64,000 bases of DNA, taken from contig NZ_JACEHH010000009.1 of NCBI RefSeq assembly GCF_014154935.1, positions 62,001 through 126,000 on the forward strand, in the 5' to 3' direction. The notes below the pieces were generated by a model that saw only the letters and a program-made list of their open reading frames with translations, was not told the origin of the DNA and searched no databases. Every line of letters begins with the position of its first letter. Within the stretch, counting starts at the first letter, position 1. Origin of the DNA: Stieleria mannarensis. Its GTDB lineage: Bacteria; Planctomycetota; Planctomycetia; Pirellulales; Pirellulaceae. The translations under genes and the position numbers were made by a program. Below are positions 35,913-44,263 of the stretch, in pieces.

Positions 35913-36317
35913 CGTGCTTCTAATTCTTTGGATCGCAAACGGTCGAGGATCTGGCTCGTCGCAATGCATTCGATTCCACCGGCCGCCTTGGGTTTTGCGG
36001 TTGACCGCACCACCGAGGGTGTCGAGAAACTGTGGGGCGCAATCGAGAGGGGGGAGTCGCCGGGTCGAGGCGAATGAGGGAAATCCGGCAACCCCGCGGT
36101 CTCGGCTGGCCACTCATCCTGTCCGACCGCACCCCTGAAGAGGGGACGCTCCGGTCGGCCGACCCCCACCCCGCGACCCTCTGGTCCTTTCCCGCAGCCC
36201 AATCTGCCGGTTGGTGTCGTTGCGGAAGCCGCCAAGGCTTTCGCCCCCCTGCGGCCTCGCCGCGCGAGTGCGAAACTCTTGGCGAGTTCCGCGCCCCGAA
36301 TACCAAGGTGCGACGGA
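35913..36317. other. 405-bp intergenic stretch without recognisable gene
   Basis: Lies between the glnD-like stop and the HDOD-GGDEF start, both minus strand. Open frames here have no family features and skewed composition. I see no convincing promoter, terminator or repeat. Confidence 0.5.
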
Positions 36318-39059
36318 CTAAGAGACGATCTCCTCGGTTTCGATCGCGACATCGCCCAGATCCTCGCGCAGCGCCTCGGCGATCGCTTCGACACCGCAGC
36401 CGACGCGCACGTAGAAATTCATTCGGGGGACAGGCCAATCGCGCGTTCCATCACGGACGATCGATTCGATGCTGGCTCCGGCGCGTTCGGAAAGCAATCG
36501 GCTAATCGCGTAGCGGGTGCCCTGGTTGGATTGCGGTGAATTGCAAGAAAACTTGATGCGTCCGTCCCCCAGATCGGTCAACGACGGACAGAGCGTTTCC
36601 AGGACCGGTTTCAAAATCTCTGCGGTTTGGTCGACCAACGGTTCACCCGGATTCTCCAGCCGCCTCTGAATCCGCCGTCGGACCTCGTCTTCCCAAGCCT
36701 CGTTGGACGCATCGGTGGCATCAAAGGTCAACACGTCGACAATCAGATGCCGCTCGCCGGCGATCAAGGACTCTCCGTCAGTCGCCCGGCCACTAGGGTC
36801 GGGGACTTCATACAGATCGGTCGAACGGATGGCGCATCCCATTTCGTAGAGCGCTCCGGCGACCCGCCAAAACAGGCCCGGGAAATCCCATGAATAAAGC
36901 GTCAATCGATAGAAGTCGCCGTCACGTTTCATCTCGACTTTCGGGCGTCCGGTTTGAACGACCGCGGTCAAGGCAAAGATGATGCGGTGGGCGCGTTGGG
37001 GATCGAGTGTTTCGGTGCCTTCGTACGTCTGGCGAAGCGTGTTGTCGACGTGTGGGCTGGCCAACAACCGGTGCGGCAACAACGCCCCGATCCGCTGGCC
37101 CGTCGGATCAAAGTAGTGGTTTTCAAATGGTCGACCGCCGACGCCCAATTCGCCGTGCAGCAGATTCTGCGTCAGATTCTGAATCTTTTGCCATTGCTCA
37201 GGCTCCAGCCGAATCCGCGGGACGCCCTCGGGATTGTGATAATCGAACGCCGCATAAGCAAACAGCGCGAGTGCTCGGATCGTGTCGGCCGAATCGCGAG
37301 AATGCAGTTGATCGATTTCGCGTCGCCAACTCTCTAGCACCTGAGGCCGGCTTCCCGCTTCCGCCCACTTGAGCAGTTCGCGTTTTTTAAGCAACAGAAA
37401 CTCAATGGTCCGCAGCGTGGGTCCGGAAAGTCCGGGGACATCGCTCAAGTGCTCGCTGACGTAACGCCGAACACTGTCGCCGTAGGCCTGGGCGTCGTAG
37501 CCGGAGGGAGAGGAAGGAGGGCTGGTCGGGTACAGCGTTTGCGGAATCTCATCGGTCAGTAGCGCCAACCGCAGTGCCCCGCGGCCGGAATCCCCGATGT
37601 CTTGGTATTGCCGCAAAAAATACGCTTCGTCACTGGATGTGATTTCGGACCGTTTCAACGTATCCAGGTACTCCAAGCCCTGGATCCGCTGGACCGCTCG
37701 CGCCGCACGCGTCAGCGTCGCCGCACGGTGCCCCGGTTGATAGAGCTGGTGAAAGAGTTCGCCGAAGCCCGGCACCAGTTTTTCCAGGACTCCGAATTCG
37801 AACCAATCTTTGATCGCCGGGTACACCGGCCCCGGCGACACCATCAGCTTGATCAAGGCGGGATCGGGGCGCAACGATTCGGAAATGTTCTTGCGGGCGG
37901 CCCGTTTGACGGCGCGATCGATGGGCAACAGGAACCGCTGTTGGGCGTGATACAGACTGAAGAACATCTCGGTGGCGTCTTTGAACAACGCGTCGGCAGA
38001 AACCCGCAACCCGTCCGATCCCCAGACGACCAAGCCGTCGGTGTCGGGAACGACGACGCCGCGTTCGAGCAGTCGGTCCATCGTTTCATGACGATACGAA
38101 TCGATCACGTCGCGGGCGTTGCGGAGTTGCGTCAAACCGCCGGCGCCGAAGCGATGCAAAAACGCCTCCATGTCGGCAACGTCCATGAACAGCGATGGGG
38201 GAAGTTTTTCGCCGCCGCCGTAGTCGGCCGCCTGAGCGGCGCGCCGCTGTTCGATCCAACAACGCGTCGAAAACAGCACGCCGACGGCTTCCAACACATT
38301 GGCCGACGGCGCACCTTCGCGATCAAAGCGACGCGTGCTGCGAACTTGCTGGTACACCTGCAGCGAAGGAATCCAGCGTTCAAAGGCATACAACCACATC
38401 GCCATTTGAAAGCCGCGCAATCCCCCCTTTCCGTTCTTGACGTGAAACCCGCCGATGTCGCCGGGCGACTGGGGATACAACTGATCGAACCGGCGGAAGT
38501 CCTGGTTGATGGCGAAAATGAAATCCAGCCCCAATTCGGCCGCCCGCCCGCGACACACCCGCCGAATCCGGTGATCCAATTCCGAATCGCCGACCAACAA
38601 ATCGCTATCCAGCAGCGCGACCAACGACTTCAGGTCAAAATGCTCGCGGTCTTTCAGATCGGGAAAGGCGTTCGCTTTGACCACGCTTCGCAGTCCCGGA
38701 ACACGGCGGGCGAACGATCGCAGCCGACTGGAAAGGTGCCGCAGGAAGTGCTGATTCTCTTCGATGTTTTCGACAATGATCCCGATGTCGACATCGGATC
38801 CCGGACAGATTTCCCGTCGACCGGTGCCTCCCAGACCATAAACCACGATCGATCCCCGCGGCGGTGCCTCGGCGATCATGCGTTCATAAAAACACTTCAT
38901 CGCTTCGCGAATCACGCGGCCGCGATGATTGACCAAGGCCCAGCCGTCGGCCAATCCGGCCAGCCGGATCCGCTGATCACTTTGTTGCAGTCCCTCACGC
39001 AACGCCCTGACCCACCCCAAGCCTTGAAAGCCGTCGTTTTCGTTAGGGGGCGTATTCAA
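36318..39059 (-). CDS. glnD: GlnD-like PII uridylyltransferase with degenerate HD domain
   Basis: N-terminal nucleotidyltransferase with GGTGRREICPGSDVDIGI (about 78-95 from the chosen start), and LVALLDSDLLVGD. Central helical domain as in GlnD (FEFGVLEKLVPGFGELFHQL). The uridylyl-removing HD motif expected next (LLHDIxK) is replaced by LALLTDEIP and no H...HD pair is found. Two ACT regions follow: SWDFPGLFWRVAGALYEMG and the C-terminal FYVRVGCGVEAIAEAL. About 913 residues, as usual. The start is a suggested TTG at 39059 with AAGG 7 bases upstream; the open frame extends to 39458 but overlaps the divergent promoter region. Name given by family only. Confidence 0.82.
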   Translation of the reverse strand: MNTPPNENDGFQGLGWVRALREGLQQSDQRIRLAGLADGWALVNHRGRVIREAMKCFYERMIAEAPPRGSIVVYGLGGTGRREICPGSDVDIGIIVENIEENQHFLRHLSSRLRSFARRVPGLRSVVKANAFPDLKDREHFDLKSLVALLDSDLLVGDSELDHRIRRVCRGRAAELGLDFIFAINQDFRRFDQLYPQSPGDIGGFHVKNGKGGLRGFQMAMWLYAFERWIPSLQVYQQVRSTRRFDREGAPSANVLEAVGVLFSTRCWIEQRRAAQAADYGGGEKLPPSLFMDVADMEAFLHRFGAGGLTQLRNARDVIDSYRHETMDRLLERGVVVPDTDGLVVWGSDGLRVSADALFKDATEMFFSLYHAQQRFLLPIDRAVKRAARKNISESLRPDPALIKLMVSPGPVYPAIKDWFEFGVLEKLVPGFGELFHQLYQPGHRAATLTRAARAVQRIQGLEYLDTLKRSEITSSDEAYFLRQYQDIGDSGRGALRLALLTDEIPQTLYPTSPPSSPSGYDAQAYGDSVRRYVSEHLSDVPGLSGPTLRTIEFLLLKKRELLKWAEAGSRPQVLESWRREIDQLHSRDSADTIRALALFAYAAFDYHNPEGVPRIRLEPEQWQKIQNLTQNLLHGELGVGGRPFENHYFDPTGQRIGALLPHRLLASPHVDNTLRQTYEGTETLDPQRAHRIIFALTAVVQTGRPKVEMKRDGDFYRLTLYSWDFPGLFWRVAGALYEMGCAIRSTDLYEVPDPSGRATDGESLIAGERHLIVDVLTFDATDASNEAWEDEVRRRIQRRLENPGEPLVDQTAEILKPVLETLCPSLTDLGDGRIKFSCNSPQSNQGTRYAISRLLSERAGASIESIVRDGTRDWPVPRMNFYVRVGCGVEAIAEALREDLGDVAIETEEIVS

Positions 39060-39255
39060 TGGGTCACCTTCACGGGAGCATCGCCTGGTTCGCACTCGGG
39101 GCGTCGGTCCGCCGTCGGAGGGAGATTCTATCTGCAAGCCGCCTTTTCCACCATCGCGAACCCGGCGCTCAGCGATGCCGGTTAGAATCTGGTGCCGCCG
39201 CCGGAGCTTCGCACGCGAAACACCGACAACGCCCCCCTCCTTTTGAATCCCTCCC

Positions 39256-40011
39256 ATGGAACTCGCCAACCTCTCTTGGCCCCAGGTCGATGCGCTCGAC
39301 CGCGACACGCCGGTCATCATTCCCGTCGCCGCCCTGGAACAACACGGCCGCCACATGCCCGTCTTTACCGACAGCATGCTGCTGGGCGAAATCGTCCGCC
39401 GCGCCCACGCATCCTTCGGCGGCGACACGCTGCTGGCCCCGTTGATGTGGTTGGGCAATTCGCATCACCACATGGATTTTCCCGGCACACTCTCGGCCGA
39501 CCCCCGCGTCTATCTGGACCTGCTGACCGGGCTGATGGACAACTTCATCCGTCACGGGTTCCGCCGGATCCTGATCTTGAACGGACACGGCGGCAACGAT
39601 GTCCCGGCGCGACAGGTCGTGTTCGAATTGCGGCAGCGTTATCGCGACCGCAAGGACCTGTTGCTGTTGGCGGCAACCTATTGGCACCTGGCCGACCCGA
39701 CGGACCGGTTGTCTGGGTTGCGGCAACATGAAATGGGGCACGCCTGTGAGTGGGAAACGTCGATGATCTTGGCGTTGACGCCGGAACTGGTCCACGAACA
39801 CACCGCAGTTGACGCAGTCGAATTTGGCAATCCGTTCTTGCCGGCGTCGCGGGGTTGGACGATGAGCGACCGCTCCCGCCCCGGACATGTCGGTGACGCC
39901 GCGGCCGCGTCGGCTGAAAAAGGCGAACAACTACTGCAAGTCTTTGCCGACGGTGTCGTCGCTCTACTTGAACGTGTCACGAAATGGGACGGGCAATCCT
40001 GGGAGGGATGA
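39256..40011 (+). CDS. Creatininase-family amidohydrolase
   Basis: Metal-binding motifs of the creatininase fold: E28 and H30 in AALEQHGRHMP, D39 nearby, the NGHGGND loop (about 114-120) and the late Glu in HACEWETSM. Such enzymes cleave cyclic or linear amides with Zn/Mn; creatinine itself is only one possible substrate (others act in FAPy or mycofactocin pathways). It is the first gene of an operon: the MFS gene starts ten bases after its stop. No signal peptide, so cytoplasmic. 251 residues. Confidence 0.9.
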   Translation: MELANLSWPQVDALDRDTPVIIPVAALEQHGRHMPVFTDSMLLGEIVRRAHASFGGDTLLAPLMWLGNSHHHMDFPGTLSADPRVYLDLLTGLMDNFIRHGFRRILILNGHGGNDVPARQVVFELRQRYRDRKDLLLLAATYWHLADPTDRLSGLRQHEMGHACEWETSMILALTPELVHEHTAVDAVEFGNPFLPASRGWTMSDRSRPGHVGDAAAASAEKGEQLLQVFADGVVALLERVTKWDGQSWEG

Positions 40012-40021
40012 AATCAATCGC

Positions 40022-41278
40022 ATGCAAGACGCTGCCCCCAACGACGAAACAACACCAACGGTCAGCCGAACCCGAATCGGGCTGATCTGTGGTCTCCTGT
40101 TACTCGCCTCCGCACTCAATTACCTCGATCGCCAAACACTGGCCAGTGCATCGGCCCGCATCAAAGGCGAGTTTGATCTGGTCAATGAACAATACGGGGA
40201 TATCGAAGCCGTCTTTGGCTACGGCTTTGTGCTCGGGTCGATCGTCTTCGGCATCCTGGCCGACATCGTGCCCGTCCGCTGGCTGTACCCCGTGGTCGTG
40301 ATTTCATGGTCGACGGTGACCGCCGCGACGGCGCTGGCCACCGGTTATCAAGACCTGCTATGGCTGCGGTTGTTGTTGGGAATGTTCGAAGCGGGGCATT
40401 GGCCCTGTGGCGTCCGCGTCGTCCGCAGCCTGACGCGGGCCCGCGGCCGGACGATGGGCAACGGCTTGCTGCAAAGCGGGACGTCGATCGGAGCCGTGCT
40501 GGCGCCGTTGATCATGTTGGCGTTGTTGACCGATGACATCGGCAGCTGGCGACCGGCATTTGCGATCGTCGGCGGAATCGGAGTCTTTTGGGTGATCGCC
40601 TGGTTTTCGATCGCACGGTCGGCCGATCTGGCGGGCGACACGTTGCAACGCAAGCAGGCAACGCCCTGGCGCGTGCTGCTGCAACGCCGAATGATCGTGG
40701 TGCTGATCATCGTCTGTCTGATCAACACGACGTGGCAACTGTTTCGCGCCTGGCTGCACTTGTTTCTCGAAGAAGGCCGCGGCTACAGCGAAACGCAAAC
40801 GCTGTTGTTCAATTCCACCTGGTTCGCCGCCACCGATGTCGGCTGTCTCGGTGTCGGTGCTGTCGTCCTGTGGTTGTGCTCCAAAGGACTATCGGCGACC
40901 CGTGCACGACAAACCATGTTCACCGTCTGTGCCGCGCTCTGCCTGACGATGTTGTCGTTGCCCTGGTTGCCCAAAGGCTGGATCCTGCTGGCCGTGCTGC
41001 TGTTTGGCGGCGCGGGCGCTCTGGGAATGTTCCCGCTGTACCACGCGTTCACACAAGATATCTCCGGCAAACACCAAGGCAAGATCACCGGGATCGCCGG
41101 GGTGACGGCGTGGTTCTTGGTCCCACCGACGCAGAAACTGTTCGGCCGACTCGTCGACGTGACTGGGGCCTACGACCTCGGGCTCGCCGCCGCGGCCTGC
41201 TTGCCCGCCCTGGCGGCCATCATTCTTTGGATTTTTTGGAGAGACCAACCCGATGAGACCTCACCCAGTGAAGCCTAA
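40022..41278 (+). CDS. MFS transporter, ACS/hexuronate-type
   Basis: About twelve transmembrane helices. ALNYLDRQTLASASARI near TM1 and the loop GILADIVPVRW are typical of the anion:cation symporter (ACS) family that moves hexuronates, galactonate and similar carboxylates. The GHWPCGVRVVRSLTRARGRT stretch also fits. About 418 residues from the ATG at 40022. It overlaps the following Tat-protein gene by 26 bp, and its last codons already resemble the 15-bp repeat that begins there. Probably imports the substrate of the operon's amidohydrolase. Confidence 0.9.
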   Translation: MQDAAPNDETTPTVSRTRIGLICGLLLLASALNYLDRQTLASASARIKGEFDLVNEQYGDIEAVFGYGFVLGSIVFGILADIVPVRWLYPVVVISWSTVTAATALATGYQDLLWLRLLLGMFEAGHWPCGVRVVRSLTRARGRTMGNGLLQSGTSIGAVLAPLIMLALLTDDIGSWRPAFAIVGGIGVFWVIAWFSIARSADLAGDTLQRKQATPWRVLLQRRMIVVLIIVCLINTTWQLFRAWLHLFLEEGRGYSETQTLLFNSTWFAATDVGCLGVGAVVLWLCSKGLSATRARQTMFTVCAALCLTMLSLPWLPKGWILLAVLLFGGAGALGMFPLYHAFTQDISGKHQGKITGIAGVTAWFLVPPTQKLFGRLVDVTGAYDLGLAAAACLPALAAIILWIFWRDQPDETSPSEA

Positions 41279-42713
41279 GCCAGTGCAGTCCAAACCAGTG
41301 CAGTCCAAACCAGTGCAGTCCAAACCAGTGCAGTCCAAACCAGTGCAGTCCAAACCAATGCAGTCCAAACCAGTGCAGTCCAAACCAGTGCAACTTGATC
41401 GTCGTCGTTTCTTGACCCGATCGGGTCGACAGGCGTTGTTTGGATGGGGCGCGTTCCACTGCGCCGGCGGATTGGCACGACCGCACCGGGCCGCTGCGGA
41501 TGAAGCTGCGGATGAATCGGTCGCCGCCCCCGGCAAGCGTCCCAAGATCGCCTTTCTGGGCACCGTCGTTCGACGTCATTCCCATGCCCAACACTTCCTC
41601 GATCGCCACACGCTCGGTTACAGCTGGAACGGCCGCTGGCAACGACCACGCGTCGATGTCGCTTCGGTCTTCATCGACCAGTTTCCCGACGATGACCTTG
41701 CCCGCGGGCGTGTCAAACGTCACGGATTGAAGCTCTTTTCGACGATCGAAGAAGCGCTGACGCTGGGCGGGGAAACGCTCGCTGTTGAAGGCGTCGTGGT
41801 CATCGGAGAACACGGCGATTACCCCCGCAACGAAAAAGGACAGCATCTCTATCCACGCTACGATTGGTTCAAGCGAATCGTCAACGTCTTTGAACGCAGC
41901 GGACGTAGCGTGCCGGTGTTCAACGACAAACACCTGTCGACCGACTGGAACGAGTGTGTGGAGATGGTCGACGATGCCCGGCGGTTGGGGTTCCCCTTCT
42001 TGGCCGGATCGTCGCTGCCGGTGACACGCCGGATGCCCGCGATCGACATGCCCTATGACGCCCCGCTGCAAGAAAGCGTGTGCGTGGCCTATGGCGGGAT
42101 CGACAGCTACGACATTCACGCGTTGGAAACCGCCCAGTGCATGTCCGAACGACGCGCCGGTGGTGAACGCGGCGTCAAACGGATTCACGCCCTGCGAGAC
42201 GATAACCTGTGGAAACGGTTGGAATCGGATGATTGCCGAGTGACCCGAAAACTGATCGCCGCCGCACTCTCACGCAGCCACAATCTGCCTGTGGAAACCG
42301 GGTTTCCGACCGATGTGCCGTCGATCCAGTGGATGCGTCAAACCATGCCACAGACGACCGGCTACTTGATCGAACACCTCGATGGGCTGAAGACGACCAT
42401 GCTGCTGACGGGGATTCGCGACTTCAACTACGCCGGCATGCTTGCCGATGGTCGCTTGGTGTCCTGCCAGATGTACTTGCCCATGCCCGGTCACGGATCG
42501 ACCACCGCCGACTTCTTCAACCCCTTGGTCCGGCATATTGAGACGATGATCCTGGACGGCAAAGCGCCCTATCCGGTCGAGCGGACTTTACTCACCTCGG
42601 GAATGGTCATCGCAGGCGTCGACAGCCTGCACGCGGGCGAAAAACCGATTGACACCCCGCACCTGGACATTGCCTACACCGCCCCCAAAGCGTCGACGTT
42701 TTGGAGCGAGTAG
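41253..42713 (+). CDS. Tat-exported protein with KPVQS repeats, possibly Gfo/Idh/MocA-like
   Basis: Residues 9-48 hold eight KPVQS repeats, then a twin-arginine signal (LDRRRFLTRSG) and hydrophobic segment (LFGWGAFHCAGGLA). The mature part begins PKIAFLGTVVRRHSHAQHF and continues with strand/helix pattern (VEGVVVIGEHGDYP). This recalls the NAD-binding half of Gfo/Idh/MocA oxidoreductases, but the glycine-rich loop is not canonical, so the family is uncertain. Function unknown. Each repeat holds an in-frame GTG and one an ATG (41258-41260 region is the annotated start; alternatives near 41358), so the true start might lie within the repeats. Translationally overlaps the MFS gene. Confidence 0.72.
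   Translation: MRPHPVKPKPVQSKPVQSKPVQSKPVQSKPVQSKPMQSKPVQSKPVQLDRRRFLTRSGRQALFGWGAFHCAGGLARPHRAAADEAADESVAAPGKRPKIAFLGTVVRRHSHAQHFLDRHTLGYSWNGRWQRPRVDVASVFIDQFPDDDLARGRVKRHGLKLFSTIEEALTLGGETLAVEGVVVIGEHGDYPRNEKGQHLYPRYDWFKRIVNVFERSGRSVPVFNDKHLSTDWNECVEMVDDARRLGFPFLAGSSLPVTRRMPAIDMPYDAPLQESVCVAYGGIDSYDIHALETAQCMSERRAGGERGVKRIHALRDDNLWKRLESDDCRVTRKLIAAALSRSHNLPVETGFPTDVPSIQWMRQTMPQTTGYLIEHLDGLKTTMLLTGIRDFNYAGMLADGRLVSCQMYLPMPGHGSTTADFFNPLVRHIETMILDGKAPYPVERTLLTSGMVIAGVDSLHAGEKPIDTPHLDIAYTAPKASTFWSE
41277..41396 (+). repeat. Eight in-frame 15-bp repeats encoding KPVQS
   Basis: AAACCAGTGCAGTCC repeats eight times without spacers, starting at the MFS stop codon; the first unit has AAG, the sixth CCAATG, the last diverges. 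A ninth, more degenerate unit can be traced into the last MFS codons (41262-41276). Confidence 0.95.
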
Positions 42714-42750
42714 CGCGTCCGGATTGCCTCGCGCAGGAGCCATGGTCGAA

Positions 42751-42775
42751 CGTCGCTTCCTTCGCCAGAAGGTGG
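42751..42775. repeat. Half copy of the CGCCAGA/GGTGG repeat
   Basis: Contains TTCGCCAGAAGGTGG, matching (reversed) the right arm of the inverted repeat at 13691-13762. It lies just before a gene fragment. Confidence 0.55.
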
Positions 42776-42811
42776 TCAAAAAATGGGCTGGTCAAAACAT
42801 GCTGACGGTGG

Positions 42812-43486
42812 ATGATTCACCACAGTCGGCTCCCATTTTTTGAGATCAACCCGTTGGCGGCGCGCTGCGTGGCCGGTTACACGTGGACATTCAGCACACC
42901 GAAGCCGCTTAGCCGAATCTCATTGGTGGATCTGCCGTCGGGCAAAGCGATCAACTCCGAGCCGGTTGAGTGCAACATGTGCCCGCTGGCGGTCCTGAAT
43001 GACGGCAAGACGGTGTTGATGCAAGGGACCGGCGGTGACCGCGACGGGTTTGAAACCGGTGACCAGCTTCAACTCTGGAATTTGACGGGCAGCAAGGTCA
43101 CGCGTTCGGGCATCTGGGTGCCCTTCAAGGACGACAAGAAGGCGTTCGGCAAAACCAGCAACGCCCATCCGATCAAGGCTATCCCGATCGACGGCGACCT
43201 GCTCCTTCTGCTCGGCGACAACGGCCACCTTGCCTGTTTCGACTTGCCGCGCCTCGCCCCGGTTTGGCACGCTCGCCTGTCACGCAACTTTGCAGTCACA
43301 CTGACGACCGATCGAAAGCAGATGTTTGTGCTGGACGAACTCGGCAAACGTCCCGATCTCTCGTTCTTTGAAACCGTCGCGCTACCAAAGCTCTTGCAAG
43401 CACCGACAAAATCTTCAGCCGGCAACGCGCAAAATGCATTGTTGGTTTCCAAGTTCACGATGCGAGGTTGGGTCGATTCGCAATGA
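42812..43486 (+). CDS. Probable remnant of a WD40/beta-propeller-type protein
   Basis: 224 codons with blade-like strands: VLNDGKTVLMQGTGG, DQLQLWNLTG, IPIDGDLLLLLGDNGHLACF and LTTDRKQMFVLDELGK. No signal peptide or natural start; the sequence begins mid-fold (PFFEINPLAARCVAG). Long propeller proteins in planctomycetes are usually several times larger. The fragment is bounded by two dispersed repeats (42751-42775 on the left and 43502-43591 on the right), which suggests rearrangement. Could still be expressed as a small protein. Not functionally assigned. Confidence 0.45.
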   Translation: MIHHSRLPFFEINPLAARCVAGYTWTFSTPKPLSRISLVDLPSGKAINSEPVECNMCPLAVLNDGKTVLMQGTGGDRDGFETGDQLQLWNLTGSKVTRSGIWVPFKDDKKAFGKTSNAHPIKAIPIDGDLLLLLGDNGHLACFDLPRLAPVWHARLSRNFAVTLTTDRKQMFVLDELGKRPDLSFFETVALPKLLQAPTKSSAGNAQNALLVSKFTMRGWVDSQ

Positions 43487-43501
43487 GATCGGAATCGAAT
43501 G

Positions 43502-43591
43502 GGCAGGATGATGGGATGGCAGAATGATGGTGGCGTGTTGGTTGCAGTCCGTTGCACTCCATCATTCTGCCCCGAATCATTCTGCCAACCT
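43502..43591. repeat. GGCAGAATGAT repeat element, locus C, with inverted arms
   Basis: GGCAGAATGATGG (43518-43530) and its exact reverse complement (43559-43571) form a 13-bp stem with a 28-base loop. A second inverted unit follows (43576-43586). Bases 43557-43591 match locus D at 33 of 35 positions and locus A over 27 consecutive bases. Located between convergent genes. Confidence 0.8.
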
Positions 43592-43614
43592 ACTCGCCGC
43601 TCCTCGCCGGTCGC

Positions 43615-44070
43615 TCAATCGCGATTCAGCCAGGCCCTCAGCTCTTCGGCATCCGCTTGGTCTTTGATACGGTCTGAGGCGGCTTTGTTTTTCAGCAAGA
43701 GTTCCGCCGCGATCACTGGAATCGTCACGCCGGAAACTTGTGTCGCAATCGCGGTCGCTTCGACCTCTTCAAATGAAACGCCACTGATCTCGGTCAACAA
43801 ATCGATTCGAAACGGCGATCGGCCGAGCATGATGACCTTACCTAATTGCAAGAGTTTTCCCTCACCGAGTGTCTCTCCGAAACCGAATTGATCCAAAACG
43901 GCGCGGACGCGGCGTTCATTTTCATCATCACAGGCGACAAAGAAATCGATATCACCTGTTGCCCTCGGGTTGCGGTACAGGTTGTAGGCGTAGCCCCCAA
44001 TCATCACGTACCGTACGCCGTGGAAATTCATCAACTCGATAAACTCTTTGAAGTCTTCCGGCAGCTGCAT
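43615..44070 (-). CDS. Nucleotidyltransferase of the MNT/AbiEii-like type
   Basis: A short (151-residue) nucleotidyltransferase-fold protein: GGYAYNLYRNPRATGDIDFF holds the G-x-A-x11-DxD-type motif, followed by a region rich in hydrophobic strands (VIMLGRSPFRIDLLTEI) and a Lys-rich C-terminal helix (AELLLKNKAAS...DAEELRAW). Such proteins are annotated as nucleotidyltransferase or AbiEii toxin family. The ATG at 44070 overlaps the small upstream gene in another frame. It may act as toxin or antitoxin by adding nucleotides to a partner or RNA. Bracketed, with its neighbour, by direct repeats C and D. 3' end is next to locus C. Confidence 0.8.
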   Translation of the reverse strand: MQLPEDFKEFIELMNFHGVRYVMIGGYAYNLYRNPRATGDIDFFVACDDENERRVRAVLDQFGFGETLGEGKLLQLGKVIMLGRSPFRIDLLTEISGVSFEEVEATAIATQVSGVTIPVIAAELLLKNKAASDRIKDQADAEELRAWLNRD

Positions 44071-44197
44071 AGTACGGTTCCATTAGCGTCATGAACGTCT
44101 CAAATCGCTGCTGGACAGTCATCTCGTTGTCGTCTTTCCTGACGGCCTTTTCCAATGCGTCATGACTGTCGTAGACTCGAAGTGTACGGTCAATCAT
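43952..44197 (-). CDS. Small partner protein of the nucleotidyltransferase (putative antitoxin/TA partner)
   Basis: 81 residues: MIDRTLRVYDSHDALEKAV, TVQQRFETFMTLMEPYYAA and RLQRVYRVDEF. The pattern TLRVY...(Q)RF/L...ERVYRV resembles the small proteins commonly encoded just upstream of MNT-type nucleotidyltransferases. Homologues I recall end soon after RVYRV; here the frame goes on for about 25 residues and overlaps the nucleotidyltransferase gene by 119 bp, more than usual. An internal start at codon 26 is possible. Role is inferred from arrangement only. Confidence 0.65.
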   Translation of the reverse strand: MIDRTLRVYDSHDALEKAVRKDDNEMTVQQRFETFMTLMEPYYAAAGRLQRVYRVDEFPRRTVRDDWGLRLQPVPQPEGNR

Positions 44198-44240
44198 TCA
44201 ATGGACCTCAGGCGTTAAGAAAGAGTTGAACAATGCATTG

Positions 44241-44263
44241 CCACGTCGATTCCCCACGTGGCT
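44241..44263. promoter_or_regulatory. Stem-loop upstream of the nucleotidyltransferase pair
   Basis: GCCACGT (44241-44247) pairs with ACGTGGC (44257-44263), leaving a 9-base loop. It is 44 bp upstream of the small gene and adjoins repeat D; it could be an operator or transcript-end structure of comM. Confidence 0.35.

Noticed and set aside
37602-39185. A 527-codon plus-strand frame
   Set aside because: Antisense to the GlnD-like gene; long open antisense frames are expected at this GC content.
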